From NCBI GenBank assembly GCA_002401955.1, contig NVUQ01000003.1, positions 1 through 64,000 on the forward strand: 64,000 nucleotides of DNA. The letters run 5' to 3'. The stretch comes from Flavobacteriales bacterium. Its GTDB lineage: Bacteria > Bacteroidota > Bacteroidia > Flavobacteriales_E > Vicingaceae. This document shows positions 18,549-26,552 of the stretch, one piece after another. Made by a program: the position numbers and the translations under genes. The notes under the pieces are model-generated. The model saw nothing but the letters and a program-made list of their open reading frames with translations. It searched no databases and was not told the DNA's origin. Numbering within the stretch: the first letter of the stretch is position 1; the number at the start of each line of letters is the position of its first letter.

Positions 18549-18872
18549 TTATTTTTTCTTTTTTACATCGTTATTCTTTTTACGAACAATGTTTTGGTTT
18601 GCCGATTTTTGTTTTTGATGAATTACTGCTCTTTCTTTTTTAGTAACAACACCATCAGCTTTAGCAGCATGTTTAGTTTTAGCAATTTCTTTTTGTTGAG
18701 CACGTAATTTTGTCGCTTCTTTTTTTGTTAATGTACCAGATTTTACTCCTTGAGTAATTCTTTGTTTTTGGTTTGTCTGTTTTTTATTTACTTTCTTTTT
18801 CGCTGTTTGAGCAAACCCAACAGTACAAAAAAGCACAAATGTTAATCCGAGTAATAATGTCTTTAATTTCAT
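18549..18872 (-). CDS. Small Lys-rich exported protein of unknown function
   Basis: 107 residues with a clear signal peptide (MKLKTLLLGLTFVLFCTVGF, cut after AQ). The mature part is extremely basic, with repeated Lys, Gln and Ala (LTKKEATKLRAQQKEIAKTK, VVTKKERAVIHQKQKS) and ends NNDVKKKK. The two LTKKE/VTKKE segments suggest an internal duplication of a helical unit of about 30 residues. No family is named. Its 3' end and terminator are the source of the spacer sequence in the adjoining palindrome array. Confidence 0.8.
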   Translation of the reverse strand: MKLKTLLLGLTFVLFCTVGFAQTAKKKVNKKQTNQKQRITQGVKSGTLTKKEATKLRAQQKEIAKTKHAAKADGVVTKKERAVIHQKQKSANQNIVRKKNNDVKKKK

Positions 18873-18936
18873 AAGATTTATTTTTTAGGTGGTTATAATG
18901 AATTTGTATTATCAATTAAAGTGCCAAAACAAAAAG

Positions 18937-19947
18937 TTACACTTTTTCTAAAGCAGAGTTTACAAGTTTATGTTCAACTAAATATTCTGCAATTTGAATA
19001 GCGTTAGTTGCGGCTCCTTTTCTAAGGTTATCTGTAACCACCCACATATTTATAGTGTTTGCTTGAGACTCATCTCTTCTAATTCTACCAACAAAAACAT
19101 CATCTTTTCCTTCAGCATAAATAGGCATTGGGTAAGTATTGGTGTCTAAATTATCTTGTAAAGTAATTCCCTCTGTTTCGTGTAAAATTTTACGAATCTC
19201 TGCTAAATCAAAATCATTTTCAAATTCAATGTTGATAGATTCAGAATGTCCCCCAACTACAGGAACACGGACAGCAGTTGCAGTAATTTTTAAGCTATTG
19301 TCATTTAAAATCTTTTTAGGTTCGTTTACCAATTTCATTTCTTCTTTGGTGTAACCATTATCTTCAAACACATCGCAATGAGGCAAACAATTTTGGTTTA
19401 TCGGGTAAGGATAAGCCATTTCTCCACTAATACCTTTATTTTCATTGTTCAACTGTTCAATAGCTTTAACACCAGTACCCGTAACAGATTGATAGGTAGA
19501 AACAATGGTTCTTTTTATTTTATATTTTTTATGTAATGGGTTCATTACCAATACCATTTGTATAGTAGAACAATTAGGGTTGGCAATTATTTTATCGGTT
19601 TCAGTTAGTTGATCGGCATTAATTTCAGGAACAATTAATTTGTTATTTGGGTTCATTCTCCATGCCGAAGAATTATCAATTACTGTTGTACCGCCTTGGG
19701 CAAATTTTGGAGCCCACTCTAAAGAAGTATCTCCACCAGCAGAAAAAATAGCAATATCAGCTTTTAATTCAACAGCATCTTGTAAACCAATAACACTATA
19801 TTTCTTACCCTTATATTCAATCTGTTTTCCAACAGATTTCTCTGAAGCAACAGGAATTAATTCCGATATCGGAAAATTTCTTTCGGCTAAAACTTTTAAC
19901 ATTACTGTGCCAACCATCCCGGTGGCACCAACTACAGCTACTTTCAT
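18937..19947 (-). CDS. asd: Aspartate-semialdehyde dehydrogenase
   Basis: 336 residues. Reduces aspartyl phosphate to aspartate semialdehyde with NADPH, the branch point to lysine/diaminopimelate, threonine and methionine. The N-terminal dinucleotide motif GATGMVG (7-13), the catalytic Cys126 in NPNCSTIQMV, and the substrate-binding RVPVVGGHSESINIEF are all present. The length is normal. Divergent from the giant lamin-tail protein gene, with 130 bases between the two starts. Confidence 0.95.
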   Translation of the reverse strand: MKVAVVGATGMVGTVMLKVLAERNFPISELIPVASEKSVGKQIEYKGKKYSVIGLQDAVELKADIAIFSAGGDTSLEWAPKFAQGGTTVIDNSSAWRMNPNNKLIVPEINADQLTETDKIIANPNCSTIQMVLVMNPLHKKYKIKRTIVSTYQSVTGTGVKAIEQLNNENKGISGEMAYPYPINQNCLPHCDVFEDNGYTKEEMKLVNEPKKILNDNSLKITATAVRVPVVGGHSESINIEFENDFDLAEIRKILHETEGITLQDNLDTNTYPMPIYAEGKDDVFVGRIRRDESQANTINMWVVTDNLRKGAATNAIQIAEYLVEHKLVNSALEKV

Positions 19948-20077
19948 AATTCAGTATATAAAAATTAAACATTTGGTAGTCACTAAATAGACACCATACA
20001 TTACCTCAATAATTATTTATAGGCATTGCTTGGCAAAAGTAAATTTTAATTTTGTGAAAAATGGCTACTTTTATAAG

Positions 20078-23000
20078 ATGTTAAAAAAATCTGGAATTAT
20101 AATTTTAATGTTACTTTATGTCCACGTGGGTCATTCTCAATTCGTTGATGATTTTTCTGATGGAGATTTTACATTGAATCCTGTTTGGTCGGGAGACAAC
20201 GTTTTGTTTACAGCAACAACAAACGAACTGAACTCTCAAAGCTCTGGTGCAGCTACTTATTACTTAAGCACACCATCAACTTTAGCTTTAAATGCTCAGT
20301 GGGATTTTTATTTTAATATGAAGTTTAGCACTTCTGGAGCAAATTATGTAGATGTTTATTTAACATCCGATGTTGCGAATGTAACTACTCCAAACGATGG
20401 TTATTTTGTGCGAATAGGAGGAACACCAGATGAAGTTTCTTTATATAAAATAGTTTCAGGAACACCAACAATTTTAATTGATGGGCCTGATGGAAGTGTA
20501 AATAGCAGTTCTAACAATCCTTTTGATGTTAGAGTAACAAGAGATTTAGCAAACAACTGGACTTTGTTTTATGATGATGGAGCAGCAAGCAGTTTAGTTT
20601 TAATCGGATCAGCTATAGATAATTCTATTACTACTTCTAGTTTCTTTGGAATTGCAATAACTCAATCTGGAGCAGCAAGTCCGGTTAACAGCCATTTCTT
20701 CGATAATTTTAGTGCAGGATCAATTGTCGGAGATACATCCGCACCACAAATAGATTCTGTAATAGTTGTTAATGCTAATAATTTAGATGTTTATTTTAAC
20801 GAACCTGTAAATATTACTACAGCTCAAACATTAACCAATTATTCTGTTGATTTAGGAATAGGAAACCCAAGTACAGCAGTCAGAGATGTCTCAGATTCTT
20901 CTTTGGTTCATTTAAGTTTTGCAACAGCATTTACTAATGGGCAAAATTATAATCTAACAGTTATTAATGTTGAAGATACAACAGGAAATGCAATAACAAC
21001 TGCTGTAGAACCATTCATTTATTTGGTAGTTATTACCCCTAATATAAGAGATGTTATTATTAATGAAATTTTTGCAGACCCTAGTCCACAGCTGAGTTTA
21101 CCAACAGAAGAGTTTGTAGAATTGTACAACACTTCTAATAATGCTTTTGTATTAAACAATTGGAAATTCGTGAATACAACAACATCTAAAACGATACCAA
21201 ACTTTATTTTATCGCCCAACAGCTATGTAGTTCTTTGTGATGTAAATGATACTAATCTTTATTCTCCTTATGGAGATGTAATCGGAATTAGTTCATTTTC
21301 TGCACTAACAAATGGAGGTGATAGCTTAACCTTAATGGATGATAATAATAATGTTTTAGATGTAGTAAATTATGATATTAGCTGGTATCAAGATAATATT
21401 AAAGATGATGGTGGTTGGACATTAGAAAGAATAAACCCAATTCATCCATGTAGTAATTCTCTAAATTGGATTGCCTCTACCAATGTTAATGGAGGAACTC
21501 CAGGAACACAAAACGCTGTTTTTGATACTTTACCAGACACACAGTCACCAACTATTACTATGGTTAACATCAACGACACCAACCAAATAAATGTTCTGTT
21601 TAACGAAACAATGGATAGCACCAGTTTGGCCAATGCGATTTACGGAATTTCTGGAGGAATTACAGTTCTTAGTTTTACAGTAGACAACAATAATCAAGGA
21701 ACAACAATTACCGTTTCTCCTGCATTAGATTCTTCTACTGTTTATACATTAACAATTACAGGAGCTAATGATTGCTCGGGGAATTTATTAAATCCAACAA
21801 CAATAGATTTTGGAATAGGAAAAGCACCTAGTAAATATGAAATTGTTATTAACGAACTATTTGCAGACCCTTCTCCAACTAATGGTTTGCCAACAGAAGA
21901 TTATTTAGAATTATACAACAACACCAATAAGATTATTGATTTAACTAATTGTTGGATTTCAGATTTAACGAGTATGGACCAACTCAATTTGGGTAAAATA
22001 TTACCAGGAGAACATGTAATTATTTGTGACAATAGTTTCGAAAATCAATTTTCTCCATTTGGTAAAGTGATTACGGTAAATAGTTTCCCATCACTTAACA
22101 ATTCCGATGATGAAATTACTTTGTATGCTCCCGATACTTCTTTGGTACATCAAATTTATTATTATGACACTTGGTATAGAGATGATAATAAAAAAGACGG
22201 TGGTTGGAGTTTAGAAATGATTGACCCAAGTAACCCTTGTGGCGAAGAAGATAACTGGATTGCCTCTACTAAATGGTTTGGTGGAACTCCAGGAACTCAA
22301 AATACAGCTTATGGAGCCAATCCAGATGTTGTTTTACCAATGCTTACCGAAGCAAATGCCATAGATGATTCTACAGTTGTTATTACCTTTAGCGAAGCTA
22401 TTGATAATGATGGAATGTTGGCTGCAATTTATACTATTGATAATGGGATTGTAATAGGATCAATACAGGTGATTGACAATAAAAATGTACAGTTAAATCT
22501 AAGTACTAAACTTGTTTTTCAAATTAAATATGTTGTTACCGTAACTGGGGCTTTCGATTGTGTTGGTAATGTTATTGGATCAGATAACACGGTAATTTTT
22601 GCCTTACCAGAACAAGGGTTTTATGAAGATTTAATTATTAATGAAGTATTGTTTGACCCCCTTACAGGAGGTTCTGACTTTGTTGAAATTTATAATAACT
22701 CTAATAAGTTTATTAATCTTCAAGATTGGAGTTTAGCCAATTTAGAGAATGATAGTGTTGATAATAATAAAACACTAATTGATCAACCAAAATTAATTTT
22801 ACCAGGAGAATTTGTTCTCTTAACCAAAGATGGACAAGCTGTAGATAATGATTATATGGGCTCCGTAACATCAACATTTTTGCAAATGGAAAGTTTGCCA
22901 ACCTATAGTAATGATGAAGGAAGTGTTTATTTGGTTAATAATTTAAATATGATTGTGGATAGCTTTCATTATAATGACGATATGCATTTTGCTTTGTTAA

Positions 23001-23464
23001 ACAGTAACGATGGTGTTTCCTTAGAGCGAATAGACTATAATAGACCAACAATTGACGAAAGCAATTGGCATTCTGCAGCAGAAGACGTTGGTTTTGCTAC
23101 TCCAGGTTATGAGAATTCTCAATACATGAAAACCGATACAGAAGGAGGAGAAATTGTTGTTTCTCCGTTAACATTTTCTCCTGATAATGATGGGGTAGAT
23201 GATGTGGTAAACATTTCGTATAATTTTTCTACTGCAGGTTTTGTTGCAAGTGTTGTTATTTATGATGCTAAAGGAAGACTAATTAAGAATCTTATTCAAA
23301 ATGAACTACTAGGTGTTTCAGGAACATTTAGTTGGGATGGAATAACTGAAAATAACGAGAAAGCAAGAATAGGTATTTACATTATTTTTATAGAAGCTTT
23401 TGATTTAGACGGAAATGTGAAGTCGTTTAAGAAAACAGTTGTTTTAGCAGGTTATTTTGATTAA
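20078..23464 (+). CDS. Large exported protein with three lamin-tail domains and a gliding-type C-terminus
   Basis: 1128 residues from the ATG starting MLKKSGIIILMLLYVHVGHS; a TTG further upstream is rejected because the signal peptide begins here. An N-terminal jellyroll-like region (about 30-215) is followed by Ig-like modules alternating with three lamin-tail domains, each opening with the same signature: DVIINEIFADPSP, EIVINELFADPSP and LIINEVLFDPLTG, each followed by an ELYNN-type motif. The end (FSPDNDGVDDVVNISY, VVIYDAKGRLI, FSWDG, ending VVLAGYFD) is a FlgD-Ig-like, gliding-associated C-terminus. It is probably a cell-surface or secreted T9SS client; its ligand is unknown. Confidence 0.85.
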   Translation: MLKKSGIIILMLLYVHVGHSQFVDDFSDGDFTLNPVWSGDNVLFTATTNELNSQSSGAATYYLSTPSTLALNAQWDFYFNMKFSTSGANYVDVYLTSDVANVTTPNDGYFVRIGGTPDEVSLYKIVSGTPTILIDGPDGSVNSSSNNPFDVRVTRDLANNWTLFYDDGAASSLVLIGSAIDNSITTSSFFGIAITQSGAASPVNSHFFDNFSAGSIVGDTSAPQIDSVIVVNANNLDVYFNEPVNITTAQTLTNYSVDLGIGNPSTAVRDVSDSSLVHLSFATAFTNGQNYNLTVINVEDTTGNAITTAVEPFIYLVVITPNIRDVIINEIFADPSPQLSLPTEEFVELYNTSNNAFVLNNWKFVNTTTSKTIPNFILSPNSYVVLCDVNDTNLYSPYGDVIGISSFSALTNGGDSLTLMDDNNNVLDVVNYDISWYQDNIKDDGGWTLERINPIHPCSNSLNWIASTNVNGGTPGTQNAVFDTLPDTQSPTITMVNINDTNQINVLFNETMDSTSLANAIYGISGGITVLSFTVDNNNQGTTITVSPALDSSTVYTLTITGANDCSGNLLNPTTIDFGIGKAPSKYEIVINELFADPSPTNGLPTEDYLELYNNTNKIIDLTNCWISDLTSMDQLNLGKILPGEHVIICDNSFENQFSPFGKVITVNSFPSLNNSDDEITLYAPDTSLVHQIYYYDTWYRDDNKKDGGWSLEMIDPSNPCGEEDNWIASTKWFGGTPGTQNTAYGANPDVVLPMLTEANAIDDSTVVITFSEAIDNDGMLAAIYTIDNGIVIGSIQVIDNKNVQLNLSTKLVFQIKYVVTVTGAFDCVGNVIGSDNTVIFALPEQGFYEDLIINEVLFDPLTGGSDFVEIYNNSNKFINLQDWSLANLENDSVDNNKTLIDQPKLILPGEFVLLTKDGQAVDNDYMGSVTSTFLQMESLPTYSNDEGSVYLVNNLNMIVDSFHYNDDMHFALLNSNDGVSLERIDYNRPTIDESNWHSAAEDVGFATPGYENSQYMKTDTEGGEIVVSPLTFSPDNDGVDDVVNISYNFSTAGFVASVVIYDAKGRLIKNLIQNELLGVSGTFSWDGITENNEKARIGIYIIFIEAFDLDGNVKSFKKTVVLAGYFD

Positions 23465-23532
23465 TAGTGGAACAAAGGGTAAATTAGAGGTAAGGAACTT
23501 AAAATACTAGGGTTTTAACACATGTAGAAAAC

Positions 23533-23570
23533 AAAAAAAGAGGCTTGAAATATTTCAAGCCTCTTTTTTT
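23533..23570. terminator. Bidirectional rho-independent terminator
   Basis: AAAAAAAGAGGCTTGAAAT is followed directly by its reverse complement ATTTCAAGCCTCTTTTTTT, giving a perfect stem with T-runs on both strands. It separates the converging lamin-tail gene and the CUB/P-domain gene. Confidence 0.95.
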
Positions 23571-23591
23571 GTTTTAGAGTTTTCAGAGTTA

Positions 23592-26018
23592 CTAAAATAT
23601 AGTAAATGTTTTGTTCTTGATTTCTGATTCTAATACTCCTCCAGGGTTTAAAAGATAGAAGTATGTTCCTTTTGCCAGATTTGTTGGCTCCCAATTATTT
23701 TGATAATCATTACTTTCATAGAGCAGGTTTCCCCACCTATTAAATACTTTTAAAAGACTTCCTGGATAATGGTCTAACCCTCTAAAGAATAGAACATCGT
23801 TTTTTCCATCACCATTAGGTGTTAGTGCCGTTGGGTAAGTAATATCACAAATTGTTGTGGTAACTAAAGCTGTATCACTATTAGAATTACATAGCCCAGT
23901 TATTTCAACGTAGTATGATCCTGAATCAGTAACTGTAATTGATTCTGATGTAGAGCCTGTGTTCCATAAATATGTAGCTTCAGGAACCTGAGATGTAGCA
24001 TCAATTATAGCCTCATCTCCTACACAAAATTCAGCACCAGTTATCATTGCAAATACGGAATCCGCAAAATAAACTTCTATAGAATCCTTTTTATTGCATC
24101 GATTGTCAGTATAAGTAAAAGTATAAGTACCATTTACATCAACATTAACAAGAGGATTATCATTATTAGAATTAGGGGTAAATGAAGTGTTTCCAGGGCC
24201 AGAGGCGGTCCATATTCCTCCAGAAAATGAAGTTGTTCCTGCTACTTGGTACTCCCCTTGACAAACGCTTGAACTTCCATTAATAGAAACAGATGGTAAT
24301 TCAACATAATTAATAAACACCGTAGTATCGTAAACACATCCAAAATTATCAGTAACTTCAAAGGTATAGTCTAAGAGTCCGGCTGTATTTGAAGAAACAA
24401 CAATAAAGGTATCTGTAGGCAAACCTGGCAATATTGTAGCAGCAGTTAACCATTGAGAAGACACGATTTGAGGGGTATATGTTTCGTTATTTGGGTTAAT
24501 CGCAGGATCAAAAAGCAAACCCCACTCAAAAATGTAACCATCATCAGCTCCAATATTATCTCTTACTGTAATGTACCAATCACCATTAATAGGGCAACCA
24601 GCTAAGTTTCCAAATGTTTCTTCTGGCAGATAAATTCCATTGGGGTTCATTGAAAGACCTACAGTCTGAGTTGCAGCAATTGTATTTCCATTTCCAAATT
24701 CAGTAGCAAAGTCGCCCCAGGTTGCGTTAGCAGTTGACCATAAGTAAGTACTCCCAGTACCCGGTAGTATAGAAGGGTCATCTAAAGGGTTTCCAAGAAA
24801 AGTGCCACCACCACCAAATCCACCAGGAACCAAAAAACCAGGGTTTGTTCCACTGTAACTATTAAAAATAGTTACATCAGTTCCGTTTGGGCAAGTTAAA
24901 ATCATTTCTAAATCTCCTAAATAAGAATGTTCCATATTTATATTTAGCTTATCTAAATCACTAGGAGATGTAATAGTTTGACCAGGAATAAAGCTACTGA
25001 TGTTTATTGTGTCAGAAAAGTTAATTCCATTCCCATCAGGCAACTCAACTAGTCCTGCAAAGGTTCCTCCCGCTTCAAAACTTGCACTAGTTGGATCAAC
25101 TCCTGAAGTGTCCGAACTTGTCACTGCACCAATAATAACTGTAGTGTCTCCAACACAAATATCATCTCTGGTAATTAAAACACCACTAAAGCTTGGAATA
25201 GTTGAAACTCTAACTTTAGAAGTTACAGATTGTATTTGTGGAAAAGAATCAGTAATTTTTAAACTAACTACATAACCACTTCTTGCAGGAGGTTTGAACC
25301 AGAGACTGTCACCAGTGGCTTGTATTCCATTGGTAACTTGCCATTCGTATGTTACATTGTTACCGTTTTGTGAATATCCAACACCAGTATTTTCAAGTGA
25401 GTAAGGGAATGTTTCGGAAGCTATAAATAAGATGGAATCTCCAAAACAAATATCAGAATAACCAGTGTCAGAAGGAGTGATAATGTCGGCACCTGTACCA
25501 TTTAAAAACCCCTGCATACTTGCTACAAAAGGTTGGGGTGGAGCTACGCAAGCTATATTTGCTTCCCACCCTGCATCTTCAGAAGTTCCATCTGAAATAA
25601 ATTGAATTGTTAAACACCCTGTAGGGTTTCCAGTAAATCCTGAAGTCACTGTAAAGCCGGTAGGGTGGGAGTTTGAGTTGTATTTTCCTATAAGAGGGGC
25701 AGATGTATTGTTTCCATCATATACAAAAATTGTATCGCTGGCATCTACATCAAAGATAAAAGGGGTTGCGGTACTTACGGTATATCGAAGTTTTGAAGAA
25801 CCCCCAGCGAAATCTGGACAAATTACAATTGTCTCATTTTCATTAGCCCCGTAATTTGCACTATTATTTCCCGAATCAAAAAAATTAATAGATAATAAGG
25901 GGTTAGCAGCACAATCTAGTGGAGAATTGGTGTCTAAATCAGGATCCGTTATCAATATTTGAGAAAAAGATACTGATGAATAAATCAAAATTGTAATAAG
26001 TAAAATTATTTTTTTCAT
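23592..26018 (-). CDS. Exported protein with CUB-like and P-domain modules and type B T9SS C-terminus
   Basis: 808 residues with a signal peptide (1-19). Residues about 50-155 look CUB-like (DTIFVYDGNNTSAPLIGKY, then GCLTIQFISDGTSEDAGWEA). A proprotein-convertase P-domain follows at about 320-480 (NINMEHSYLGDLEMILTCPN, GDWYITVRDNIGADDGYI). Ig/SprB-like stretches come next, and then the gliding-associated C-terminal domain (ALTPNGDGKNDVLFFRG, VFNRWGNLLYES, LAKGTYFYLL). Such proteins are adhesive surface or secreted T9SS clients. It lies five bases downstream of the small exported protein gene, so they are probably cotranscribed. Confidence 0.87.
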   Translation of the reverse strand: MKKIILLITILIYSSVSFSQILITDPDLDTNSPLDCAANPLLSINFFDSGNNSANYGANENETIVICPDFAGGSSKLRYTVSTATPFIFDVDASDTIFVYDGNNTSAPLIGKYNSNSHPTGFTVTSGFTGNPTGCLTIQFISDGTSEDAGWEANIACVAPPQPFVASMQGFLNGTGADIITPSDTGYSDICFGDSILFIASETFPYSLENTGVGYSQNGNNVTYEWQVTNGIQATGDSLWFKPPARSGYVVSLKITDSFPQIQSVTSKVRVSTIPSFSGVLITRDDICVGDTTVIIGAVTSSDTSGVDPTSASFEAGGTFAGLVELPDGNGINFSDTINISSFIPGQTITSPSDLDKLNINMEHSYLGDLEMILTCPNGTDVTIFNSYSGTNPGFLVPGGFGGGGTFLGNPLDDPSILPGTGSTYLWSTANATWGDFATEFGNGNTIAATQTVGLSMNPNGIYLPEETFGNLAGCPINGDWYITVRDNIGADDGYIFEWGLLFDPAINPNNETYTPQIVSSQWLTAATILPGLPTDTFIVVSSNTAGLLDYTFEVTDNFGCVYDTTVFINYVELPSVSINGSSSVCQGEYQVAGTTSFSGGIWTASGPGNTSFTPNSNNDNPLVNVDVNGTYTFTYTDNRCNKKDSIEVYFADSVFAMITGAEFCVGDEAIIDATSQVPEATYLWNTGSTSESITVTDSGSYYVEITGLCNSNSDTALVTTTICDITYPTALTPNGDGKNDVLFFRGLDHYPGSLLKVFNRWGNLLYESNDYQNNWEPTNLAKGTYFYLLNPGGVLESEIKNKTFTIF

Positions 26019-26023
26019 AAGAG

Positions 26024-26407
26024 TTATAAATTTAATTCAGTCAAGATTTGTTTTTTAGACTTAACGATTATAAGAGTTTTTGTTCCTTGAATAATAAAGT
26101 ATTGCTTTATGTTTTCCATGATTTCAACCTTTAATTCATAGAAGTTGGAAACAGACGCTTTATCAATCTTTATTTCTTTAAAAAGAGTTGGGTTATCATT
26201 AATTTTTTCCTGAGTAACATTGCTTAAGTAAAAAGCATTTGTAATGCAGTAAGTTAAATATTTTAGTTCATCAGGGTTTTCTTTTTGAATCGTTTTTAAT
26301 TCTTCACTACTGTATTTAGCTAATAATCTTTTATCAATACTGGCAGATTGTGCAGTAATAGATAAAGAGACTGTAAAAAGGAAGATAATCAATAATACGT
26401 TTTTCAT
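26024..26407 (-). CDS. Small exported protein of unknown function
   Basis: 127 residues with a signal peptide ending at ITAQ (about 19). The mature part is mixed helix and strand: a Lys/Glu-rich first half (SSEELKTIQKENPDELKYL), then FYELKVEIMENIKQYFIIQG and TKTLIIVKSKKQI. No known domain. It sits between two giant surface-protein genes, five bases ahead of the CUB/P-domain gene, and may serve their secretion or assembly; that is a guess from position only. Confidence 0.7.
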   Translation of the reverse strand: MKNVLLIIFLFTVSLSITAQSASIDKRLLAKYSSEELKTIQKENPDELKYLTYCITNAFYLSNVTQEKINDNPTLFKEIKIDKASVSNFYELKVEIMENIKQYFIIQGTKTLIIVKSKKQILTELNL

Positions 26408-26552
26408 ATTTTTTGTATTTGTTTTGGTACTGGACGACTTAATTTGTTAAAAAGTTGCACGAAGATAGTATAAAACAAATTAATTTAACAAAAGGAGCTG
26501 ACAAAACCCTATTTCTTAACAGATTAGAGCATTGTAATTTATTGATAAAAAG

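Larger units (their letters stand above)
17256..18583. repeat. Palindrome array, about 190-bp period, interrupted by a GIY-YIG gene
   Basis: Five full 84-bp imperfect palindromes start with TGTCATTTCGAGCGAAACGC and end GGTCGAGATGACA: 17256-17339, 17446-17529, 17637-17720, 18196-18279 and 18389-18472. A half unit lies at 17831-17875. Spacing is 190-194 bp within each block. Each spacer carries a minus-strand terminator-like hairpin and, in the copies ending near 17830 and 18390, a 25-base match to the last codons of the gene at 18549-18872. The stretches 17126-17888 and 18186-18548 contain no other gene. Short reading frames across the palindromes are repeat artefacts. Confidence 0.93.

Noticed and set aside
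17256..18583. CRISPR array
   Set aside because: Repeats are 84-bp palindromes with long, mutually similar spacers; no short repeats with unique spacers and no cas genes.
20030..20077. Longer N-terminus for the lamin-tail protein starting at TTG
   Set aside because: The signal peptide begins at the ATG at 20078; the extra residues would bury it.
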